From Hyphomonadaceae bacterium BRH_c29 (GTDB taxonomy: Bacteria; Pseudomonadota; Alphaproteobacteria; Caulobacterales; Hyphomonadaceae): 46,349 nucleotides of DNA. The position numbers and the translations under genes are program-made. The DNA lies in assembly GCA_000961695.1 (NCBI GenBank), contig LADW01000065.1:1-46349 (forward strand). Reading direction: 5' to 3'. Positions 26,917 to 34,207 of this stretch are shown here, piece after piece (position 1 is the stretch's first letter; each line of letters begins with the position of its first letter). Below the pieces are notes generated by a model. It did not search any database. It was not told the DNA's origin and was given only the letters and a program-made list of their open reading frames with translations.

Positions 26917-27816
26917 TTACGCCCCCGCTTGCAGGCCCTGATCCTTGGCCATGCGTTTCATGGCTTTTTGCAGTTTTTCGAAGGCGCGAACCTCGATCTG
27001 GCGGATGCGCTCGCGGGAGACGTTGTACTCTTCCGACAGCTCTTCCAGCGTCTTCGGTTCGTCCGTCAGGCGGCGCTCTGTCAGGATGTGGCGCTCGCGC
27101 TCGTTCAGGTCTTCCATGGCGGAGGTGAGCAGGTCCATCCGGGCATCGAATTCCTGGCGATTGGCGAAATCCTCGGCCTGGCCGGGCTCGTCATCGGCCA
27201 GCCAGTCCTGCCATTCCATGTCGCCATCGGTGCCCATGGGCACGTTGAGCGAGGCGTCAGAGCCGGACATGCGGCCGTTCATCGAGAACACTTCGGCCTC
27301 GGTGACGTTCAGCTTCTCGGCGATCAGGCGGGCCTGTTCGGGGCGCAGATCGCCCTCGTCGAGGGCTTTCATCTCGCCTTTCAGGCGGCGCAGGTTGAAG
27401 AACAGCTTTTTCTGCGCGGCCGTGGTGCCGAGCTTCACCAGGCTCCACGAGCGCAGGATGTATTCCTGGATTGCGGCGCGGATCCACCACATCGCGTAGG
27501 TGGCGAGGCGGAAGCCCTTGTCCGGGTCGAATTTCTTCACGGCCTGCATCAGGCCGACATTGCCCTCGGAGATCACTTCGGCCATCGGCAGGCCGTAGCC
27601 GCGATAGCCCATGGCGATCTTGGCCACGAGGCGCAGGTGGGACGTGACCATCTTTTCAGCGGCCTGGGTGTCTTCCTGATCGCGCCAGGCGCGGGCCAGC
27701 ATGAACTCTTCGTTCTTTTCCAGCATGGGGAATTTGCGGATCTCGGTGAGATACCGGCTGAGGCCCTGTTCCGGGCTGAGCGCCACACCGGCGCTGGCAG
27801 AAATCTTGTTTGCCAT
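26917..27816 (-). CDS. rpoH: Heat-shock sigma factor RpoH (sigma-32)
   Basis: RpoH (299 residues) directs RNA polymerase to heat-shock promoters. Region 2 is clear (GLMQAVKKFDPDKGFRLATY, then MWWIRAAIQEYILRSWSLVK), followed by the RpoH box QKKLFFNLRRLK, which separates it from other group members, and the region 4.2 helix-turn-helix TLEELSEEYNVSRERIRQIE. AAGGAGGG lies ten bases before the ATG. The leader just upstream contains a nested inverted repeat (27836-27867), which may affect translation. A GC-rich inverted repeat straddles the stop codon (26907-26929). Identification is secure; whether this is one of several rpoH copies is unknown. Confidence 0.97.
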   Translation of the reverse strand: MANKISASAGVALSPEQGLSRYLTEIRKFPMLEKNEEFMLARAWRDQEDTQAAEKMVTSHLRLVAKIAMGYRGYGLPMAEVISEGNVGLMQAVKKFDPDKGFRLATYAMWWIRAAIQEYILRSWSLVKLGTTAAQKKLFFNLRRLKGEMKALDEGDLRPEQARLIAEKLNVTEAEVFSMNGRMSGSDASLNVPMGTDGDMEWQDWLADDEPGQAEDFANRQEFDARMDLLTSAMEDLNERERHILTERRLTDEPKTLEELSEEYNVSRERIRQIEVRAFEKLQKAMKRMAKDQGLQAGA

Positions 27817-27835
27817 ATTCGTCTTCCCTCCTTGC

Positions 27836-27876
27836 GGAACCTATCCCTGAATTCAGGCAATGGTTCCAATTTGGAA
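27836..27876 (-). promoter_or_regulatory. Nested palindromes in the rpoH leader
   Basis: GGAACC (27836-27841) pairs with GGTTCC (27862-27867) around a perfect 12-bp palindrome CCTGAATTCAGG (27846-27857), with 4-base internal loops on each side. The outer arm overlaps another near-palindrome TTCCAATTTGGAA (27864-27876). The structure ends about 20 bases before the rpoH ATG, just next to the ribosome site. It could be an mRNA hairpin or protein-binding operators. Confidence 0.5.
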
Positions 27877-28006
27877 TTTCCCGGTCCTTTTAGCCCCGTC
27901 CCGCGGCTGCGTCTTGTACCGGTCTGCGCATGATTATCATCGCGCTCGGGTATAAATAGGAATTGCGGCAGGGGTATGGAAGGGGAGCGGTGGGGACGAA
28001 AAGGGC

Positions 28007-28044
28007 AAAAAAAACCCCGCTCCCGGAGAGTGTCAGGAGCGGGG
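28007..28044 (-). terminator. Rho-independent terminator of the can-sulP operon
   Basis: Read on the minus strand, CCCCGCTCC (28044-28036) pairs with GGAGCGGGG (28023-28015), followed by eight T. It lies 31 bases after the transporter stop and upstream of the rpoH promoter region. Confidence 0.92.
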
Positions 28045-28074
28045 GAAGGATCAGGAACGGGGGGTATTTCCTGG

Positions 28075-29745
28075 TCAGGCGGCCGGTACAGGATCCGGCT
28101 TCTTGTCTAGGCGGGACAGGGCCGCGTTCAGGGCGTCGCGGCGTTCGCCAAAGCGCTTGTCCTGGCTGCCCGGCACGGCATCGGCCGCAAAGCGGTTGAG
28201 GACGGCTTCGACCTTCTCGCTCATGCCGGTGAAGTAGACGTCCTTGCCGGCGTCATGGGCGTCTTCGATGATCGTCTCGACCGCACGCACGGCGGAGACG
28301 TCGATGAAGGGCACGCGGGCAAAGTCCAGCACGATGATCTCGACCTTGCCACCGGCCCGGCTGCGGACATGGTGGCCAAGGTCGGCCGCTGCGCCGAAGC
28401 TGAGCGGGCCGCCGAAGTCGAACAACATCACCCGGCCGCCGCAGCGGGAGAGAAGCGTGACTTCTTCTTCCGTGGACTGGCGCGGAGCTTCACGCTGCAC
28501 CGAGGCGATCTGGTCGTCGGCCAGCTTCTTGATGAAGGCCAGCGCGGCGAGCACGACACCGACCGCCACAGCCGTGATCAGGTCGACGAAGACCGTCAGG
28601 CCGAGCACGAGCACCATGAGCGCCAGATCCCAGCGCGGGCCTTTATGGGCACGCTTGAGGTAGGACATGTCGATCGTGTCGAAGCCGACTTTCACCAGGA
28701 TACCGGCCAGAACGGCATGCGGGATCTGCGAGGCAAGCGGGCCGAGGCTGAGCACGATGGTGAGCAGCACGATGGCGTGCGTCATGCCCGAGATGCGTGT
28801 GCGGCCACCGGAGCGGATGTTGATCACGGTCCGCATCGTGGCACCGGCGCCGGGGATGGCACCGAACAGGCCGGCGACGGCGTTACCGATACCCTGGCCA
28901 ACCAGTTCCTTGTCGGAATCATGCCGCGTGCGGGTCATGTTGTCGGCCACCAGCGAGGTCAGCAGGCTGTCGATGGAGCCGAGGACTGCCAGGATGAAGG
29001 CGGCTTCCAGCACGATCAGGGCCGTGTCGGCGCTGAGGCCCGGCACGACGAATTGCGGCAGGCCGGTCGGGATGTCGCCCAGGATCGGCGCGCCCGGCAG
29101 GACCAGGCTGACCAGCGTACCGACCACGAGCGCGGCCAGCGGGCCGGGCACGTAGGCGGCAAGCTTCTTTGGCCAGGTGAACACGATGAACAGGGTCAGC
29201 GCCGCAATCGCGACGGCGACGAGGTTCGGGTTCAGCACGGCTTCCGGCACGGCGGTGAAAGCGGGGATGGTGCCGCCGCCATCTGGTTCGTGTCCGAACA
29301 GGCGGGCGAGCTGGAGCGCGATGATGATCACGCCGATGCCGCTCATGAAGCCGGAGATCACCGGGTAGGGCACCAGCTTCACATATTGGCCGAACTTCAG
29401 GAAACCGAGGCCGATCTGAAGCACGCCGGCGAGGATAACGGCTGCGAAGACGAGCGTCGGGCTGCCGCCAAGGGCCGCATAGAGACCGGCAAAGACAACG
29501 ACCATCGGGCCTGTCGGGCCGGAAACCTGCGAGCCTGTGCCGCCGAAAAGAGCCGCGAAGAAGCCGACAAAGATGGCGCCCCAGAGGCCGGCAATCGGGC
29601 CAGCGCCGGAGGCTTCACCAAAGGCGAGCGCGAGGGGCAGGGCGACGATACCGGCGGTCAGGCCGCCGAACAGGTCACCGCGCAGGTTTGAGAGATCGAA
29701 GAAGGGGCCGCGCCCTGTGGACGCGGCAGTTTGAGGGGTGGACAT
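28075..29745 (-). CDS. SulP family anion transporter, probable bicarbonate (BicA-like)
   Basis: A 556-residue SulP/SLC26 permease with ten to twelve membrane helices and a C-terminal STAS domain (about residues 440-545). The SulP entry region (GDLFGGLTAGIVALPLALAFGEASGAGPIAGLWGA), the SGPTGPM motif and the domain after VADNMTRTRHDSDKELVGQGIGN are all visible; the STAS part has VMLFDFGGPLSFGAAADL and VPFIDVSAVRAVE. Family members move sulfate, bicarbonate or dicarboxylates. Here it follows a beta-carbonic anhydrase after 30 bases with GGAG before the start, so sodium-coupled bicarbonate uptake is the best guess. Sulfate cannot be excluded, as the cys operon lies nearby but on its own promoter. 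Confidence 0.92.
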   Translation of the reverse strand: MSTPQTAASTGRGPFFDLSNLRGDLFGGLTAGIVALPLALAFGEASGAGPIAGLWGAIFVGFFAALFGGTGSQVSGPTGPMVVVFAGLYAALGGSPTLVFAAVILAGVLQIGLGFLKFGQYVKLVPYPVISGFMSGIGVIIIALQLARLFGHEPDGGGTIPAFTAVPEAVLNPNLVAVAIAALTLFIVFTWPKKLAAYVPGPLAALVVGTLVSLVLPGAPILGDIPTGLPQFVVPGLSADTALIVLEAAFILAVLGSIDSLLTSLVADNMTRTRHDSDKELVGQGIGNAVAGLFGAIPGAGATMRTVINIRSGGRTRISGMTHAIVLLTIVLSLGPLASQIPHAVLAGILVKVGFDTIDMSYLKRAHKGPRWDLALMVLVLGLTVFVDLITAVAVGVVLAALAFIKKLADDQIASVQREAPRQSTEEEVTLLSRCGGRVMLFDFGGPLSFGAAADLGHHVRSRAGGKVEIIVLDFARVPFIDVSAVRAVETIIEDAHDAGKDVYFTGMSEKVEAVLNRFAADAVPGSQDKRFGERRDALNAALSRLDKKPDPVPAA

Positions 29746-29775
29746 ACAGAATGCTCCGTTGTGTCAGACGCCGGA

Positions 29776-30444
29776 TCAGGCGGCGCAGGTATGGTCGCCC
29801 GCAAGCTCGCGGATCTGGTCCGCATAGCGGGTGTCGATGGTAATGAACTTGCCTTCGGCCTCGTCCCAGGCTTCGACTTCCCCGGCGCCGATGTCATAGA
29901 CCCAGCCATGCAGTTCGGTCGTGCCTTTGGCGAGGGCGGTCGCCACGCTCGGGTGGGTGCGCAGGTGCTGAAGCTGGAGCAGGACATTGTGCTCGATCAG
30001 CAGTTTCATGCGCTCTTCCGGGGTGGCGTCTGCGGCAATACCGTCGACAATGTCCACGGCGGCCTTGGAATAGCCGAGCCATTTCTTGACGTGCGGGAGG
30101 CCGTCGAGACCCTCGGGGTTCATGGCGCCCTTCATGGCACCGCACTCGGTGTGACCGCAGATGACGATGTGTGGCACTTTCAGGACCGCGACGGCGTATT
30201 CGATCGAGGCCGTCATGCCGCCCGTGTGCTCCGTGTGCGGCGGGACGATGTTGCCGGCATTGCGGCAGATGAACAACTCGCCCGGTTCGGTCTGGGTGAT
30301 CATGGCCGTCTCGATGCGGGAGTCCGAGCAGGTGATGAACAGAGCCTCGGGCGACTGGCCATTGGCGAGTTCTTCGAACAGGCCCTGTTTCTGGGGATAG
30401 ATGGAATTCTTGAAGCGAACGACGCCTGCGGCAAAGCGGGGCAT
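29776..30444 (-). CDS. can: Beta-class carbonic anhydrase
   Basis: A 222-residue cytosolic beta-carbonic anhydrase. All zinc-site residues are present: Cys39, Asp41 and Arg43 (CSDSR), His98 and Cys101 (HTEC), plus the RNAGNIVPP motif. The enzyme equilibrates CO2 and bicarbonate for carboxylases such as those of fatty-acid, pyrimidine and anaplerotic metabolism. AAAGGAG precedes the ATG. It is the first gene of the operon with the SulP transporter, and is divergent from the OxyR-family regulator with 292 bases between start codons. The upstream part of that region (30445-30640) holds no recognised signal. Confidence 0.97.
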   Translation of the reverse strand: MPRFAAGVVRFKNSIYPQKQGLFEELANGQSPEALFITCSDSRIETAMITQTEPGELFICRNAGNIVPPHTEHTGGMTASIEYAVAVLKVPHIVICGHTECGAMKGAMNPEGLDGLPHVKKWLGYSKAAVDIVDGIAADATPEERMKLLIEHNVLLQLQHLRTHPSVATALAKGTTELHGWVYDIGAGEVEAWDEAEGKFITIDTRYADQIRELAGDHTCAA

Positions 30445-30651
30445 GCGAAACTCCTTTCGATGCTGGGAGGAAACAATGAAATTTTGGGAGGAGAGTGCGG
30501 CGCGGTGGGGCGCCGGGGAAGGCCTAGCGTGGCGGGTCCACGAACGAGCGTGTTGCCTCGCTATAGCTGCGGCAGGCGCTTCGGATGGATGAGATCAGTT
30601 CGTGCAAAGAAGTCACTCCACGGGTCTTCACAGTGCAATCTGGCGTGTGCC

Positions 30652-30707
30652 TATAGATAGTTCCAATATAAAAAATCTCTTGTTTCGATAGCCTGAGACT
30701 ATCTATA
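30652..30707. promoter_or_regulatory. OxyR-type tandem operator with outer inverted repeat
   Basis: The tetramers ATAT (30666-30669), CTCT (30677-30680), ATAG (30688-30691) and CTAT (30699-30702) are each separated by exactly 7 bases, the spacing of the OxyR site ATAG-N7-CTAT-N7-ATAG-N7-CTAT, with two mismatches, both in the distal half. Flanking arms TATAGATAGT (30652-30661) and ACTATCTATA (30698-30707) are a perfect 10-bp inverted repeat. The site ends 30-35 bases before the regulator ATG. Confidence 0.65.
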
Positions 30708-30736
30708 CTCCGGACAGTTCAACAGGAGGCGCGGGC

Positions 30737-31681
30737 ATGCGGCCAACACTTCGTCAGCTTCAGTATCTGGTTGCTGTTGCAGAAGCCGGAAAGTTTCACG
30801 AGGCCGCCAAGGCGCTGAACGTGTCGCAGCCGAGCCTGTCTGCCCAGATTGCCGAGGCGGAGCAGCAGTTGGGGGCCGTTCTGGTGGAGCGTGGCCGCCA
30901 CGGTGCGATCATGACGCCGCTGGGCGACGAGATCGTGCGGCGTGCACGCATCGTCCTGACCCAGGTGGAAGACATGAAGGCGCTTGCCCAGCGCCCGGCA
31001 GGCGATGTGGCAGGCCGCTATCGCCTCGGCACCGTGTCCACGATTGGGCCATACCTGTTGCCCAGCGCCGTGAAGGAGCTCCACCGTCTGTATCCGGAAC
31101 TTCGCATGAGCGTGCGGGAGGCGCGCACGGCGGATCTGGACGAGCGCCTCGCCGACGGCCGGCTCGACATGATCATCACCACGGCGGAAGACCATGCGAA
31201 TGGGGCATCCATGGAACTGTTCGAGGAGACGCTTTATGTCTGCGCCGCGCAGGAAGATGAATTGTCCAGCAAGACCGGGCCGGTTGAGCTCGAAGCGCTG
31301 AAGGGGCGGGAATTGCTGAGCCTCGGCCCCGGCCATCGCCTGAGTCTTCTGATCCAGCGTCTGGCGGAGGAGGCCGGCGCGCATGTCAGTACCGAGTATG
31401 AAGGCACTTCGCTCGATGCCGTGCGTCAGATGGCGACGATGGGGGCAGGGGTGGCCATCCTGCCCAATCTCTACGCCGTGCTCGAAGCGCAGCGGGATCC
31501 GGGACAAGTTGTGCGTCCGATCCGGCACACGCTTGCCCGGCGCAGGGTCAGCCTTGTCTGGAGGGCCGGTTCGCCGCTGGCAGAGCCGATCGGGGTGATG
31601 GGGGAGGTATTCCGCTCCGTCGCATCAGAACTGGTCGCTGACATGGACGCCAAGCCAAGGCGGCGTGTCAGTCCACGCTGA
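30737..31681 (+). CDS. OxyR-family LysR regulator lacking the redox cysteines
   Basis: A 314-residue LysR-type regulator closest in form to OxyR: TLRQLQYLVAVAEAGKF and NVSQPSLSAQIAEAE in the winged helix, TVSTIGPYLLPSAVKELH, and GTSLDAVRQMATMGAGVAILP in the effector domain all align with E. coli OxyR without gaps. Yet the peroxide-sensing cysteines are gone: the position of Cys199 (GHC in OxyR) is Arg201 and that of Cys208 is Ala210. The only cysteine is Cys169. It should therefore bind OxyR-like DNA but sense something else. AGGAGG precedes the ATG. It is divergent from can-sulP, and overlaps the convergent zapE gene by 14 bases. Confidence 0.92.
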   Translation: MRPTLRQLQYLVAVAEAGKFHEAAKALNVSQPSLSAQIAEAEQQLGAVLVERGRHGAIMTPLGDEIVRRARIVLTQVEDMKALAQRPAGDVAGRYRLGTVSTIGPYLLPSAVKELHRLYPELRMSVREARTADLDERLADGRLDMIITTAEDHANGASMELFEETLYVCAAQEDELSSKTGPVELEALKGRELLSLGPGHRLSLLIQRLAEEAGAHVSTEYEGTSLDAVRQMATMGAGVAILPNLYAVLEAQRDPGQVVRPIRHTLARRRVSLVWRAGSPLAEPIGVMGEVFRSVASELVADMDAKPRRRVSPR

Positions 31682-32795
31682 TCTGGACCCGTTCTTCGGC
31701 GAGATAATCCGTTGACCGCATTTCATGCAGCCGGCTGGAAGTGCGTTCAAATTCGAACGCACCATCGCCTTCCGGATAGAGGGCTTCGGGTTCTGCCGCA
31801 GCACTCGCGACCAGCTTGATCTTCGCCTCATAGAGCGCATCGATCAGGGCGACGAAACGGGCGGCCTCGTTGCGGTTCTCCGGGCCGAGCAGGGGAATGC
31901 CGGACAGGATGATCGTGTGAAAATTTGCTGCGATGGTGAGATAGTCACGCGAATAGAGCGGGCGGGCGCAAAGCTCCTGGAAGGTGAAGCGCGCGACGCC
32001 GGCAGCTTCACAGCTGACGTCCAGTTTGCGGCCTTTCACTGTGAGCGTGACATGCTGGGCCTGCGCGCCGGAGGTGAGCCGCGCCCAGACTGCGTCCAGC
32101 GAGGCTTCCGAAGCCGGGCCAAGCGGGGCGTACCAGATCGGTGCAGCGATCAGACGGTCCAGCCGGTAGTCGCGTTCGGAGGCGAGATGAAAGATGTCGC
32201 AGCGCTCTTTCAGGTGTTTGATGAAAGGCAGGAAGAGGGGGCGGTTGATGCCGTCCTTGTAGAGATCATCCGGTTCGCGGTTGGATGTGGCCACCATGGT
32301 GATGCCGCGCGCGAAGAGCTGTTCGAACAGGCGCGCGAGGATCATCGCATCGGCAATCTGGGTCACCTGAAACTCATCGAAGCAGAGCAGTTGCGCCCCG
32401 GCAGCGACCTGTTTGGCAACCGGCGGGATCGGGTCATCGCCTGCGCTTTTGACACGCCAGGGCGAGCGGCGGCGCTCGGCCTCCGGCATCTTGCGCCAGG
32501 TGTCGAGCAGGTCCTGGATTTCGGCCATGAATTCGTGGAAGTGCACGCGGCGCTTAGCCTTCGGGGCGGCGTCTTCGAAGAAGAGGTCCATCAGCATGGA
32601 CTTGCCCCGGCCAACCCCGCCCCAGAGGTAGAGCCCGGTCACCGGCTCGGGCTTTGACAACCAGCCAGACTTTGGCGGATTGGCGAGGCGCAGGGCGAGA
32701 TCGTCGAGGCGCGCGGCGGCTTCCGCCTGAATGGGATCGTCGCTGAGGAGGCCAGCCTCCACACGTTCCCGGTACTGGCGCAGCACATTTGCCAT
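31668..32795 (-). CDS. zapE: AFG1-like ATPase, cell-division protein ZapE
   Basis: A 375-residue P-loop ATPase of the AFG1/ZapE family. Walker A is GGVGRGKS (about residue 60), Walker B is LLCFDEFQV, and the family motifs RVHFHEFMAEIQ and TSNREPDDLYKDGINR are seen. In E. coli ZapE associates with the Z-ring late in division; in mitochondria the homologue helps respiratory-chain quality control. The ATG at 32795 has GAGG eight bases upstream; a TTG one codon earlier is also in frame. It starts 9 bases after the stop of the rhomboid gene, so the two form an operon. The 3' end overlaps the convergent OxyR-like gene by 14 bases. Confidence 0.95.
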   Translation of the reverse strand: MANVLRQYRERVEAGLLSDDPIQAEAAARLDDLALRLANPPKSGWLSKPEPVTGLYLWGGVGRGKSMLMDLFFEDAAPKAKRRVHFHEFMAEIQDLLDTWRKMPEAERRRSPWRVKSAGDDPIPPVAKQVAAGAQLLCFDEFQVTQIADAMILARLFEQLFARGITMVATSNREPDDLYKDGINRPLFLPFIKHLKERCDIFHLASERDYRLDRLIAAPIWYAPLGPASEASLDAVWARLTSGAQAQHVTLTVKGRKLDVSCEAAGVARFTFQELCARPLYSRDYLTIAANFHTIILSGIPLLGPENRNEAARFVALIDALYEAKIKLVASAAAEPEALYPEGDGAFEFERTSSRLHEMRSTDYLAEERVQISVD

Positions 32796-32804
32796 CAATG
32801 GCCC

Positions 32805-33419
32805 TCAGCCGAACCGCTGGGCGATCTGGTCCATCAGCCGCCCGAACGCTTCCGGCTTCAGCAGAAGAGTCAGCACAATGCCCGCGACCGCGCCGCCAAG
32901 GTGGGCGCCATGGGCGATCATCGTGTTGGGGCGCTGGGAAAAGATGAAGCTGATGACGATGAAGAGCACAGCGTAGAGACCTGCCCAGATCGGCAGGGCA
33001 AACATCAGGTAGATGGTGGCAAACGGGAACAGGATGCCGACTGCCGACATCAGCCCGGAAATCGCCCCGGAGGCGCCGATGGCGCGATAGTCCGGCTGGT
33101 TGTGCTTGTCGACGATTTCCCAGAGCGAGCCACCAAGCAGCGCGCCGAAATAGAGGATCGCAAACCCGGTGCTGCCAAAGACGTGTTCCAGCGGCGGGCC
33201 GAAGTAGAACAGGGTCAGCATGTTCACGAACAGGTGCATGCCGTTCACGTGCAGGAACCCGGAGGTGAGCACGCGGTGCCATTGATGCTGTTCCCGGATC
33301 GGGCGGATCCAGAGCGAGTTCTGATCGATGAATTCCCTGGCCCCGAACCCGATCATGCTGGCGATGACATTCGCCAGCAGCAGGCTGGAGGTCACGGGTG
33401 ACGTTGTGAAGAATTCCAT
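32805..33419 (-). CDS. Rhomboid family intramembrane serine protease
   Basis: A 204-residue inner-membrane protein with about six helices. The catalytic serine is in GASG (Ser117) and the catalytic histidine in AHGAHLGG (His173); HLFVNM supplies the helix-2 His/Asn pair (His62, Asn66). WHRVLTSGFLHVNG marks the typical first loop. Rhomboids cut transmembrane substrates within the bilayer; this one has no accessory domain, so nothing shows its substrates. It is the first gene of the pair with zapE, with a 9-base gap. The 100 bases upstream contain the terminator of the receiver gene (33454-33482), so its promoter must lie at 33420-33453 or within that terminator region. Confidence 0.93.
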   Translation of the reverse strand: MEFFTTSPVTSSLLLANVIASMIGFGAREFIDQNSLWIRPIREQHQWHRVLTSGFLHVNGMHLFVNMLTLFYFGPPLEHVFGSTGFAILYFGALLGGSLWEIVDKHNQPDYRAIGASGAISGLMSAVGILFPFATIYLMFALPIWAGLYAVLFIVISFIFSQRPNTMIAHGAHLGGAVAGIVLTLLLKPEAFGRLMDQIAQRFG

Positions 33420-33453
33420 GCCGAGGCAGTTTCCCGTTTAAGGCCGGCCAAAG

Positions 33454-33482
33454 AAAAACCGCCCGGAATATGTTCCGAGCGG
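33454..33482 (-). terminator. Rho-independent terminator of the receiver gene
   Basis: On the minus strand, CCGCTCGGAA (33482-33473) pairs with TTCCGGGCGG (33468-33459, one wobble) around CATA, followed by TTTTTC. It lies 38 bases after the stop of the receiver gene. Confidence 0.9.
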
Positions 33483-33520
33483 CTTAGCAAGCTCTGCCCC
33501 CGAAGGGCAAGCCAAAGGGA

Positions 33521-33964
33521 TCAGGCCGCGCGGACCGAAAGCGTCGAAGCGCCGGCGGCGGTCGGCATCAGGTCCATCAGGAAGTCTTCAAACGTATCCG
33601 GGCGCTGGATGAAGCGGTTGAAAGGCAGGCCAGCCTTGAACACGGCTTTCGGGTGGATATTGGCGCCGCAGCGCAGGGCGGAGTCGACGACCTGGTCGCG
33701 TGTGTCCATCGAGGAGACGACGGCGATGCGGTATTTGCCCATATTGGCGATGCGGGCGATGGTCATGTCAGGATCGAGCGAATCCGGCAGGCCAAGGTCG
33801 AGCACGACAAGGTCGAAGCGCTCAAGACGCAGGCGCGATTCCGCCGCCATCAGCGTTGGCGCCATGACAAGATCCACCTGCACGCGCGAGCGCGCGGCCT
33901 TGTCTGCGGCGATGGCCAGCATGTCGCGCACCGGCGCATGATCTTCAACCCAAAGTACCTTCAT
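33521..33964 (-). CDS. Stand-alone response-regulator receiver protein
   Basis: A 147-residue single receiver domain. The acidic pair Glu7-Asp8, the phosphorylated Asp56 in VVLDLGLPD, the VVSS switch residues (~residues 84-87) and Lys in the KAVFKAG loop (~residue 110) are in place, so it should be phosphorylatable. There is no output domain; the last ~30 residues are a flexible tail. It is monocistronic, closed by its own terminator, and has no kinase beside it, so it may be a phosphate sink or act by protein contact. Its upstream region contains a single TTAACC half-site resembling that of CtrA, not enough to call. Confidence 0.85.
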   Translation of the reverse strand: MKVLWVEDHAPVRDMLAIAADKAARSRVQVDLVMAPTLMAAESRLRLERFDLVVLDLGLPDSLDPDMTIARIANMGKYRIAVVSSMDTRDQVVDSALRCGANIHPKAVFKAGLPFNRFIQRPDTFEDFLMDLMPTAAGASTLSVRAA

Positions 33965-34207
33965 GAATCTACCCCGATGACTTTCCTGTGTGGCCGGTCC
34001 TTAACCAACCCGCGATGTGCATTCACTTTGCCACGCTGAGCTTACGGCTTAGTAAAGCGTTCCTTTCAGAAGTGTTGAAAACTCAACGAATTGCGGCTGG
34101 CCTGACCGGGCGTTTCGGGGCGGATTTTGCGGCTTTCAGAGCCTGATTGCGGTGCTTCCACGGGGGATAGGCTTCGCTTATGCTGATCTACCGGAGGAAA
34201 TGCGCGG

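Noticed and set aside
26907..26929. GC-rich inverted repeat over the rpoH stop codon as a terminator
   Set aside because: Stem is good but no T-run follows on the minus strand; it is mentioned under rpoH only.
26929..27933. 334-codon plus-strand ORF opposite rpoH
   Set aside because: Shadow frame of the certain rpoH gene, without domain or ribosome site.
28255..29691. 478-codon plus-strand ORF opposite the SulP gene
   Set aside because: Asp/Arg/His/Gln-rich shadow; the SulP protein and STAS domain on the minus strand are unmistakable.
33965..34207. Possible CtrA-type site (TTAACC) upstream of the receiver gene
   Set aside because: Only one half-site is present; no second TTAA at the seven-base spacing.
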